Part shown: piece after piece, positions 47,301 through 59,300 of the stretch
Layout: each line of letters begins with the position of its first letter
Numbering within the stretch: the first letter of the stretch is position 1
Source: Aplectana chamaeleonis
Lineage: Eukaryota; Nematoda; Chromadorea; Rhabditida; Cosmocercidae
Length of the DNA: 64,000 nucleotides
Direction of reading: 5' to 3'
NCBI GenBank assembly: GCA_029168955.1
Contig: JAPDOI010000420.1
Coordinates: forward strand, 558,322-622,321
Translations under genes and position numbers: made by a program
The notes under the pieces: model-generated
Database searches by the model: none
The model's input: the letters and a program-made list of their open reading frames with translations, nothing else
Told to the model about the DNA's origin: nothing

Positions 47301-50300
47301 CTCCGCACGTAAAAGACGCAGACGATCCAGTTGGGAGTCCGTCCATCTTTGTATATTAACTTTCTCGGGAGCATCCGCAAAAGGCCTTCTGATACGTCTC
47401 TCTCTCACGGGATTCATGATCCTTCTCAATGGGTGGGCAGGCTGCTTGACAATGTTAATAACCAGTTGCTGCGCCTGGAGTTGGCAGTGCTCCTTAACTG
47501 GCAGAATTCGGGCTTCAGCATGAAGATGTTCCACTGGGGTGCTTTTAGCACACCCTGTGGCAATCCGAAGAGCAGCATTTTGGACTCGCTGCATCTTTGT
47601 CCACGATGAATCCGATATCATGTGCTGCCATACCGGTGCAGCGTACTCCAACGCCGGCTGCAATATTGCCTTGTAGGTGGTCAAAATTGTCTCCTTGCTA
47701 CTTCCCCACGACGTTCCTCCCAGAGCTCGTAGGACGTTGAGCTTTGCTTTCACTGTAGCCTGTTTCTGCTCAGTATTCTTGTGGAACCTCAACGAAGGAT
47801 CCAAAACTAGGCCGAGCAGCTTAGGAAAACGTGCAGCAGGCAGACGAGCGTCTTCCCAATTCACAACGGGGTGAGCGCAGTGTTCCTTAGGGTCAGTGGA
47901 GAAAACTGATACAGATGATTTAGCGGCAGAGACAGTGAGCATCATATCATCGAGAAAGTTCTTCAGAACGATGAGGTAGCTATTGATCTTGCGTGCAGCT
48001 ACATTAATGTCTCTGTCCCGGCACAAGATGGTGATGTCATCCGCATACGCAACGACTTTGATGTCACTTGGGGGACGGGCAAATCTTCCAGGTAAAGACT
48101 GAACAGAGCAGGCGATATGACTCCTCCTTGAGGGACACCGGCAGCGATCGGGATGCTATTAGAGACATGTCCCTGAAACAGCACTTTTGCTCGGCGCCCT
48201 TTGATAAGTGCTGTAATCCATCGCTTCTGCCAAGGCGGGATGGTGGACCTCAATAGCTTCTCAGACAGTATGCCCAAGTTTACAGTGTCAAACGCCTTCG
48301 TGAGGTCCAGGGCTACTCCAACAGTGCGTTGAGGCTTGGTGGCGTTGAAGCCATCCAAAACATAGCTCACGATCTCCAGCAGCGCCGTGGTGGTAGAATG
48401 TAATTTGCGGAATCCATGCTGGTGCTGCTGATTGTTATTATGCTCGGTAAGCTCCTTGACGACCAGTTTCTCAGCGACCTTTGCGATTGGTGATAACAGA
48501 CTTATTGGCCTGTATCCCTTAGCCGTCCATGGTGATTTATCTGCCTTAAGCAACGGAACGACGCTTGCCATTTTCCAGTCTTGGGGTACGATGCATGTGC
48601 GAAAGGATGTGTTGATGACGTCAGCCAGGATTGGCATAATCTCAGTCGGCAGTTTCTTCAAGATCGCTGGACTAATGCCATCCGGCCCTACAGCCCTCGA
48701 GTTGCGCATCTCTTTTACCACCTTTTCAATCTGTGCGGGCGTCACCGCTTCTGCTTCATTCATGAATGGCAACTTACAGAGCTCTCTTACAGTCACTCGA
48801 TTTTGTTTCCCTCTCTTAGCCTGAGTTATGAAAAAATTCTTTCCGAGAGCAGTTGCAGCCTCCTTTCCCGATTTGAAGACTCCATTCTCGAACTCGATCG
48901 TAGAGTAGTTGGTGGAGGTGCTCTTGCCCGAGATCTTCTTTAGAACTTTCCAAGTTGACGCTCCATCACTCTTGAAATTCATCTTCTCCGTGAATTTCTC
49001 CCAACACTCCTTCTTGTGCTTGTTTAAATTTCGCTTAATCTCGCTATCCAGCTCAGCAATGGTCGGGTCCAGGTGATCTGCCACTCTCTTTGCATCCCTT
49101 GTCCTTATCTTCTCCAAGATTTCCCTGGTGACATTGGGAAAGAAGGTCTTAACTCGGCCCTCCGGAATGGCGGCTTTCATTGCCTTGCGAATCGCGTCCG
49201 TCAAGTGACGCTCTTTCTGGTGCACGTTTCCATTCCATGGGTAGTCATCCACATGGCGAAGTGCCACCTCCCTGAACTAGTGCCAGTCTGCAAGGCAAAG
49301 ATTAAGATAAGACCTTTGACGGATACCTGAATAAGGAGCAAGAGAATTAGAGAGATCGACATGGACAAAAACGGGGATATGATCACTGGACAGAGTTGTA
49401 GCGGTAGACCAAGAGCAGGCGCTGGAGAGATTAGATGATACAAGAGAAATGTCTGGACTAGAGGATCGGCCGTTGGCCGGAGACGCGTGGGCTGATCATC
49501 GTTGAGAATGACCAGATCGCACTCTTCCGCCCATTCTTCGACGTCTTCTCCTCTAGCGTCAGTGTCAAGCGACGAGCAGAATGTATGAACATCAAAATCG
49601 CCTGCGAAGACAAACAGAGGGTGAAAGGGAGCAGTCAAACAGCTGCTTGAGTGAGGGAATAGGGTCATAAGATTGGGGACAGGACGTGGTAGGAGGGATA
49701 TAGATATTAAAAAGAGATATAGGTGTCTTAAGAGGGAGATGGATAGGTAGGTACTCGAGAGTGCCGTCCTTTGGTGTGTTTGGTACGATATGAGAGGGTA
49801 GATTTGATAATACGAAAGTGGAAACTCCTCCGCCGAGAGCTATCCTTGGAGCATGATAAGCAGTGTAGCCAGGAATGTTAGGGTGACGTGCGGTAGTAGA
49901 AGGAGAATGTTTGGTTTCCTGAACCATTATGACATCAGGATGATGAGTACGAGCAAAAAGAGAGAGTTCAGACAATTTGGCACGAAGGCCATTGAGGTTA
50001 ATATGCACAATAGAGAGGGGGCGGTTGGTAAATGAGTAATTAGAGTTACTGGGGGCAGAGCACAGAACACAACGGAAGGAAGGATCGTGATGCCTCACAG
50101 AACTGAGACCCGAACAGGAGAGATGCACCCATCTTTGGCATCCGAAGCACTGGACGCTGGTATGTCTCCTGGTAACATCCTTGCCGCACGTGGCGCATGA
50201 GTACTTCTGAGCAGGTCCTGGATTCCTCTCGACGCCGGCCATTTGTAGTAGAATCCTTAGGAGAGTTGCAGCCAGCCAGCATCTTTCCCATGACAAAAAC

Positions 50301-53300
50301 CCTCCACGCGGAGGGGTTGACGTCGGTTTGCACGGAGGTGGTCTTCTTTCCTCCACACTGCCACGGCACGAACGTACGACATCTCGGCAGCAATGAGGTT
50401 CATAGAAGCGAGCGTCTATAGGTAACTTGAGAATGGCTTCTTTTGCGTTCGATTTCTGTGAATATGGTATGTTCTAATAGAGATCACTCAGAGTGCCATA
50501 TTTTTGAGTTATAAACCATGAGATGCGATGTTCTAGCATCCAAAGACGGTTTTTAAAATGAAATGCAGTCATTTTATTCGTTTTGACTCCACGGTACATC
50601 GGTGAATCGACGGTGGTACGCTGGTACGCCGATACGCAACACTCGTCGCTTGTCCTCGCCGCTCGCGGCGTACCACTTCCCCCCCACCCCGAATAATCGG
50701 TCGCAAAATCACTTGGTCTTATGAAAACGCGTCACCTGGGCGCATGTGGTGGTCCTCCAAGGTACGAAAGGCTTTTTACCCACGAAAACACCAATTTGAT
50801 GGATCATTTGGCGTCCATTACCTTATCTGAATTTCGGTTAGTATGAGGTCGGATAACTATCTAGACCTTTGTGGGAAGGCGATCTCTATCTCCCTCTAGA
50901 GAGTTTTGGTTCAGAAAGGGTGCTCAGTGACGGTGGCAACATAGCCGCTGGCATCGCTAGGGTTAGCTTGTGTCGACTAAGGGTTGCAACAGGCCTTTCT
51001 AGATAATTTTTGAGGCTTACAACTAGTGGATTCGTAAATGCGCCCATAACATTGTGAGTATACGCATCAGGTATCGTAGGAGGCGCTCGAGCAATACGAG
51101 GGGTCGCGAGCACACGAATTCGGGCGTGGGGGGGGAGGGTCGCTAGATGCCCGCAGGCGTCATGAACGGGTGAAATCGGTTTATAGTCCCTATGTAGGCG
51201 ACCAGACCAACAGGTCATTGGGATTCGGCGCGGAGTGTGGAACTCTATAGGGGGGATCTGAGAAAATCGCTAAAAATTTGACCAAATCACGATCCCGGGG
51301 GTCCGAGTGAAATATGCTTCCTCCTCACCTCGTGTAGTACCCTGCCAGAGTTCGGCGCGGAGTGTGGAACTCCATAGAGGGGTTCTAAGAAAATCGCTGA
51401 GAATTTGACCGAATCACGATCGTAGAGGGGGGTCTGAGTTAAGTGGTATTCTCTTCACCTCGTGCAGTAGCCTGCAGGTCATTTCTTTAGGCACATCAAG
51501 TGTCGGCGTTTTTTCGTAAAGCTTTTCTTGCAGATTTGTCAGAATGCTCTGAATACCTTGGGAGTTGTGGACTATGAGCTTCGTTCGGATATTTATGAAG
51601 TGTTCTTACCGGAGAAGAAACCAGAAGTATCTTTGAATGTTTTTTTTCAATCTTACTGCTGTTTTTATTATAGTCCGCTTTAGGTCGATTTGGTCTTGAT
51701 TCATGGTCTTTGTGGAAGTGTTGTATATACATGGCGGCAGAAGGATTCGAGTAACAAAATTGTTTCCGACTGCTGGCCGAAGTTTCGTCAATTTTGTACC
51801 TTCATTACCACTCAAGCACTCGTAATTTGGTTGCGTTAGGCCGAGAACTGGCGTTTTAGCCTCGAAACGCTCGCTGTTCGCCCCAAAACATCACTTGTTT
51901 GCCATGAGAAACATCCTACTGTCGTTTGAAACTTACAGTTTGGTGATGCTGGTGGATCTTTTGCACAGTCAGACGAGTTTGAATTCTCAAAACTTGGCGC
52001 GAAATCAAGGTGTTTTGGGTGTAACGGATACCTGCCCATTAACGATGTCTCGGGGCAATAGGGTGGTTGTTTCGGGACAACGGCGCAGTTCTCATGCGAC
52101 AGTGGCCTGATGAAGCGACTTTCTGGATATGGGAGTATTTGATAATGCTTGGTTTTTTCAGGACTGGCTTCATTTGGACATTCCCCAGCCAATGCGTATT
52201 ATTGGCATTGACTACCCATCCTCATTAATGCAGTTTACTGGAATTATGGAGAGCTTACAGGTTCGGTGAGATGATTTCTATTTATATTCTGATTTCTGAA
52301 AATTTAGTTTCCTGGCAAAAGTAGCGATTTGGCAATGGTGGAAAAAGCTTCAAAAACATCTTCAAATATCTTAAAAAATGATTTGGCGTAAAATGGCCTG
52401 GAAATATAAAAAGTCGATCATTTCACAAGCTTCTCCGTTAAACTTATCAAAACGAAATCAAGCACGATATCGAATGGAGCCTTGCGTTCACCTAGCTTGA
52501 CCTATGCTGATTCCCTTATTACAGCTTTCAAAAATGGCTTAATGTTTCCGTTGCGCGCTTGATTTCGTTTTGATAAGTTTAACGGAGAAGCTTGTGAAAT
52601 GATCGACTACCAAATCGCATTTTTTGGTTATTTCACTTCATTTCCTAGCTTTTTTATATTTCCAGGCCATTTTACGCCAAATCATTTTTTAAGATATTTC
52701 AAGATGTTTTTGAAGCTTTTTCCACCATTGCCAAATCGCTACTTTTTCCAGGAAGCTAAATTTTCAGAAATTTCACATATTTTTCCCGAAGGTTCCCTTT
52801 CTAACTCCAATTTTGCTCAACGATTTCCATTTTGGAATGATGAAACATCTAACAGACGATATTGTTGTATGAGTACAATTTCTGAAACTTATGACCCAAA
52901 ACCATAAAAAATACCACTCATTGCCGCATTTTGTGCATTATGTGAGAACTCAATGTTATCGATAATTGAAGAAAATCTAGTTTAATACTTGATCTTCCAT
53001 GATGAGAAGAATTTCCCAGACAAGTGACTTAGAGCCATCAACAATCAAAAATCATTCCGGCATTTTGTGCAACAGGCGAAAAAATCAATTTTATTGATTG
53101 GTATTTATCGATAATGACTGATGATCAAAATTCTCCAACCAAGAAAACCAATTCCATCACCAATCACCACTCCTAGCCGCATTTTGTGCAAAAAGCGCGA
53201 AAATCGATAATATTGATTATCGATCTATGACGTGTCATGAGTACGGATTCGGACAAGTTCAGTACTTATCTCCGACGACCTGTGTTGATTGGCTGCAGAT

Positions 53301-56300
53301 TCACCCACACATCCCGGTCTCCACAGCCGTAGCAGAAAAACGCAGTTTTCGTGCTCCACGGCTAATTTAGTATATATACCCACGATTTTGAGGTACCCTT
53401 CAAAGTTAAGGTATCAAGTTCAAATTGGAACAGGAGCGACCTGCATCCCTTTTCAGCCTCCTCTCCAAAAATGAGCTCCCTAGCTCAATTTTAAGTGTAC
53501 CCGCAAGATCGTGAACGCCGTCTGAAAAAAAAGGAGATTAACAACAAAAACGAGCGGTCTTTCAATTTTTACTCGAAAACCAGTGAACCATTCTAAACCA
53601 TTTTTGGGTGGTATACCCAACTTTTTGCGCTTTTTTTCATGCAATTTAGCTCTAATTCCTACGTTCACTCTGAACTGAGATTTCGAAAAAGGGGTTGCGC
53701 GCGTGGCCAGTTCAAAACCAAATCTGGTGCGCGCTTCGCGCGCACCACAATATTGTTTCTGATACAAATGTGGTTCATTACTTATCCGCTAGCGAATATA
53801 CAGACATGAAGAAATCAGTAATATTCGAAATTATGCGTTTCTGAATTTTTGGTGAACGCCAAAACTTGATTCTCAGCTTTGCAAAGCTAAGTTGTAAATA
53901 TTAGCTTGATTGAAGAAAATACGGGTGTGATTTGTTTTTTCAATGCAACTCTCAATTTTTGTTGTTTATCAAACAAGTGCACGGCCAAATCAATGGTCCA
54001 TCATTTCACTCACTTTTTGGCGTTCCCTCGTGCCAAATAAGCCAAATCATACACAAGAAGCATTTCACTTCTTTTAACGAGATTCTCGCGATTTCTTCAA
54101 TGCTAAATCATAACCCTTTTATAGCGAAGCAAAACAGTTACAAATTTCATTTTCTTTTAGCAAAGGTTCCCTTTGAGAAAAAAAGCAAAATGGTCGCTTA
54201 TGATCTTCCGGTCGTTATCTTCCGTAATCTACTGGAAACTTGAAAAAGGACTTCATAATTGTGTTCAGCGCCCCAAATAACATTCACGGTGGGCGGACCA
54301 TTCTACCCAATTCCCCCTTGAGGTTGAATTGTGTCTTTCAGAAGCGACCTTCGCACTTCCAGTGGGGTCCCATGCACTTATTAAAGCGTCCTGTGCACTC
54401 CCACTTGGGTCCAGCACACTTTCTACGGCGTCCGGCGCACTCCCTATGGGTCCCGCACACTTTCCACGTCGTCCGGCGCACTCTCATATGAGTCCCACAC
54501 ACTTTCTACGGCGTCCGGCGCACTCCCATATGGGTGTCACACACTTTCTACGGCGTCCTGCCACTCCCATTTGGGTCCCACACACTTTCTACGGCGTCCG
54601 GCGCACTCCCAAATGAGTCCCACACACTTTCTACGGCGTCCGGCGCACTCCCATATGGGTCCCGCACACTTTCTACGGCGTCCGGCGCACTCCCATATGA
54701 GTCCCGCACACTTTCTACGGCGTCCGGCGCACTCCCATATGGGTCCCACACACTTTCTATGGCGTCCGGCGCACTCCCAAATGAGTCCCACACACTTTCT
54801 ACGGCGTCCTGCCACTCCCATGTGGGTCCCACACACTTTCTACGGCGTCCGGCGCACTCCCAAATGAGTCCCACACACCTTCTACGGCGTCCGGCGCACT
54901 CCCATATGGGTCCCGCACTTTTTCTACGGCGCCCGGCGCACTCCCAAATGGGTCCCACACACTTTCTACGGCGTCCGGCGCACTCCCAAATGGGTCCCAC
55001 AGAATTTCTACGGCGTCCGGCGCACTCCCATATGGGTGTCACACACTTTCTACGGCGTCCTGCCACTCCCATATGTGTCTAACACACTTTCTACGGCGTC
55101 CTGCCACTCTCACCGTGTTCCCGTACGCCTTCTACGGCATCCTGCGCGCTCTTGGAATCCTACTCACACCATACGGCGGTCCGAAAAATACTTTCAAGGT
55201 CTCGTCGAATTCGTACAGCTTGAAACCAAAACCGTCTCGAACAGGGCACAATCTTGTTTGGAAGCCTATCAGTAACTGTGTTGATTTTCATTAGTTCATT
55301 TTCAAGGATAAGTGAGCGTCGGCTGGTTTGTATAAACATGTTTACTTGTTTTGCCTATCTTCGACCTCAATTTTGAGGTTCCGCAAAAATTGAGTTTATA
55401 ACTCCAAATTTTGATAGGAGCGACCTGCATCCATTTCCAGCCTCCTGTCCAAAAATGAGCTCCCTAGCTCAATTTTAAGTGTACCCGCAAGATCGTGAAC
55501 GCCGTCTGAAAAAAAAAGGAGATTAGCAACAAAAACGAGCGGTCTTTCAATTTTTACTCGAAAACCAGTGAACCGTTCTAAACCATTTTTGGGTGATATA
55601 CCCATCTTTTTGCGCTCTTTTTCATGCAATTTAGCTCTAATTCCTACGTTCACTCTGAACTGAGATTTCGAAAAAGGGGTTGCGCGCGTGGCCAGTTCAA
55701 AACCAAATCTGGTGCGCGCTTCGCGCGCACCACAATTGTCATTTTGTAATCTAAGTCATCATGAACGAGTTTAGGTTAGAGCCGATCGATTCAAATATCA
55801 GTTGGAGGCCGCTGGTATAGGAAGGCGGCCAATTATTTTCATTTGTCATAGTATGGGTGGTCTTCTGGCTAAGCGACTACTGTTGGATCAACCATCATTA
55901 GCCGAGAAAACGGTGGGATTATGAGTTGATGTTTTTTGGTCATTTTTTTGTTTTTGATTTTGGTTTTTGTTACAAGGAATTTTTTAGTCTGCCGGAACGC
56001 TATCGCAGAGCGTTAAACAGGCGTTCCGTTGTAGAGATTATTCCACCATTATTACTGTTTTGCAATGGTTTGTCTGCCGCTTTCGCAGATTGCTACGGTC
56101 TTAAGGCCTATAAGGGAAGTGTTTATGGCGGTAAACACATTTGTAAAAACGACGTATTGTTAGTATCTCGTAGGCCTCTTTAGTAAAACTGGGCAGTATT
56201 CCCAGCACGTTACAAGCTTAAAACGGTGTTTTCTTGTATTTTTTGAACCTTCCAAAACGCGCATTAGTCTTCGGAAATCCCTAAAACGGACTTCATAATT

Positions 56301-59300
56301 GTGTTCAGCGCCCAAAACTACCACCCTGAGCGAAGTTTGAGTGAAGGCACATTTTACGAACTTCGTACAGACTGGTTGCGTTTTGGACTTGTACTGATTT
56401 TCGGTTGGGCGTTTATTTATACCCATCAGAGGGCTCTGGAACGTTTGAGAAAAATGTTTCAGATTTGACTTGAAATCCTCCAGGTGGATTATTTGGGCGC
56501 TTTTCTCGAATCTGGGGTTTATCTGTCGATTTTGCAAAGTTTCCGATTGAATTCGTTCAAAGCCTCCAATCGGGGGAAAATTTGAGGGCGAAACGCGACT
56601 TTTGACGATTCCCGGAGCGCTACGATAGAAATGGCTCAAATTGTTGGTCTAAGGGTTATTTGGAGTGCTAAACACAATACTACTACGTACAAGTTTTGAG
56701 CAAAATCCGAGTAAATTTTTTGAAATACTTAGAGACGCCTGATGAGCAGGACTGTGCGGAAATGTTCCGTTTCCGTATTTACGATGTTTTTGGGCTGTTC
56801 CGTTCCGCTTCCATTTCCTACTTTTTGGATCCAGAAACGGAAAGAAATAGTGCTACACGGGTAATGGTAGCGGGTCTAATCAAGGGTGTTTGAAGGCATC
56901 ATGAGGTGCTGTGTTTTTGAAGAGTTTCCAGCGCCGCAGCCGCCGACCTGTTGACTCTAGGTAGGTTTTAGAAACTGGAAAGTAAACGAAATTGGAGGAA
57001 ACTGTATAAAAAAGCCGTATCGAGTCGGCTTTGGCCCTGGAAACTCGACTGACTCGAACGCTTGCCGCCGCAAAGCGTGTCGATACGCAATTGCGGACCG
57101 GAATTTGGCCCAGATAAGCACAGTACATATACTAAGTAATTTTTGAAACTGCTTTTTTTGATTATTCAGGTGCGATTATTCGAAATCATGGAATGTCTCA
57201 TAGTGTTTTATGTAGTATGAATAATTATTAGATCATTGACTGAAACCATAAGTTTGCTGAGAGCTACAAGCAACGAGCAGCGACGAAGCGTGAGAATGAG
57301 ACAACCCATACTTTTTTGGTCCCTCCATTTTCGAATTTCCGTTTCCGGTGTTTTTTAGACATTTTTCTTCCGGGATTCTCGCACAGCCCTGCTGATGGGT
57401 ACCATCGCTCCATCGCGAAGCTTGAAAAACGCCTATAACTTCTTGGAGCCTGCAGCTCGGGGCGGGATACTGCGCAATTTTACTATTGAGGCACAAAAGA
57501 CACCAGCATTACTAGCCGTTTTCGCAGATGCGTTAACCACCAAAAACACTTCCCTTGTTAGTCGGAAACGCTTATAATGTGCATTCCTTATGAATGTTTC
57601 ATGAACCGGAGTCCTTCTCAGTACTTTAAAAATATGTGCGTTAAATATGCAGTCGGCACGGATCACACTGATACTCTGCGTTCCTTATTGAGCGTTGGGG
57701 CACACTCGGCGAACGTATATTATATCATAGGTGCACTGATTTTGCGCCAACGTACAAAAAGGAACGCAAAGGATCAATGCAGTCCGTGCCAGCTTTTCGT
57801 TGACTATAATATTGTTGGCCTGCTAGCAAAACGGATATTCCTAGAACTTGAACAAACTACGTAACCTCGCATGGCTAACCTGACCGTTTGGACGATATTT
57901 AACGTTTTCTGTCAATTCTGGCAAACTCTCTAAATTTGTTCTCTGGTTTTGGTATGGATGCCTTTGAACAAGGTTGAGGCGTTTTCGAAGATTCGCGTGA
58001 AGGTAAGGTTCTCCATCTGGCGGTTTCAATGGGGTCTCGGCAAAAAAAAAATCGGATCCGACTTGAAGCTTTCTTGTGCGCAGGACTGAACTCGAATCTT
58101 GAATAAAGTGTAATTTATGCTGCGTAGCCTACCGAACTATTTCGAAAAACGGTAAGCGGACCTCACTAGGGAACCTCGCATGGCCTACCCCATCATTCAA
58201 AAGATGGTGAATGTTTTCTGGTCAATTCTGCTCTGCTGTCTCCGAATCTGACATCGGATTTTGCAACGGACATTCCTGAACGAAGTTATAAGCGCTTTTG
58301 AAGTTTCGTGAAAAGGTAAGGGTACCCATCAGCCAATTTTTAGGGTGTTTGGAAAAAAATTTCGGATTCGGCTCAAAACTTTCAACTGGGGGTTATTCAG
58401 GGCGCTGAACGCGAATCTGGGGTCTGTTTGTCGCTAGACTTATGGTTACTGTAGGTTACGGTAGGCATAATGCCTTTTAACTGGCTTTACCTACATTAAA
58501 ATTTCGAAAATGGACCTTAAATCCGTGTTCAGCGTCCGGAATAACACCCACAGAGAAATTTTGAGCCAAATTGAGACTTTCGCCAGGCCATCGTATACCA
58601 ACCGTAACCTACCGTAAACTACCAGAAATCGATAAACGGATTGCAGGTTCGTGTTTAGCACTGCAAATAACCCCCAGAGCAACAATTCGAGCCATATCTA
58701 TCGTAGCACTCCGGAAATCGGCAAAAGTTCAGATTCGAAGAGGGCGTGCCAGATCTGACTAAAAAGTATTTATCAGCTTTCTGATCCGGGGGTACACCGT
58801 GCGAGGTTCCCTAGTCAGATTCGTAATCGGCTTTCCGTATAATCCCCACAGCCGTATGTTGAACCAAATCTGAGACTTTTACTGAACTAACGTAAACGGC
58901 AGGTTACCGTAGGCATAATGCCATTTAGTTGGTGTAACGTACTCAAGTTTGTTTTTCGAAAATTGAGAAACCGACGTTAAAATCGTATTTTCCGTGCCAG
59001 GTAATCCCTCAAAGAAGTTTCAGACAAATCTAAGACACCAACCGAACGATCGTATACTTTCCTTAGCCTACCGTAATCTGTCGAAAGTCGATAAGAGGGA
59101 CTCAGATTTCCGTCAAGCGCTCTAAATAACTTTCGGGAAAATTCTGAGTCAAATCTATCCTAGCATTTTAGAAATTGTTCAAGTCGCCCTCGGGCTTGAA
59201 AATTTCTCGGATTGAAAGCCTTGGACCGAATAAGCCGAAATCCTTCGAAAATCAACGAGTGGACCCCAGATCCATAATCAGCGCCCAAAACAAACCGGTG

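Larger units (their letters stand above)
46937..50391 (-). mobile_element. CR1/T1-like LINE copy C, full length (3,455 bp) with 12-bp target duplication
   Basis: It is bounded by the perfect 12-bp duplication AATGAGGTTCAT, which fixes both ends. The 3' end is a short (GAA)n tail on the element strand. Coding order is N-terminal zinc finger, endonuclease, reverse transcriptase, C-terminal zinc-ribbon-like segment. Three frame breaks are visible (about 49,630, about 49,300 and about 48,060). It is inserted antisense in an intron of the SERAC1-like gene. Confidence 0.93.
44855..51533 (+). other. 6.7-kb intron of SERAC1-like gene with nested LINEs
   Basis: It holds LINE copies B and C, both antisense, plus a GC-rich GTACGCC repeat on either side of copy C (46,780-46,850; 50,600-50,670) and a 124-bp tandem duplication (51,229-51,480). 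The acceptor is TTTTCTTGCAG. Confidence 0.7.

Noticed and set aside
54534..55082. 182-residue repeat protein and a 174-residue antisense repeat protein rich in Cys/Arg
   Set aside because: Same reason: a 42-bp minisatellite, with frames open on both strands.
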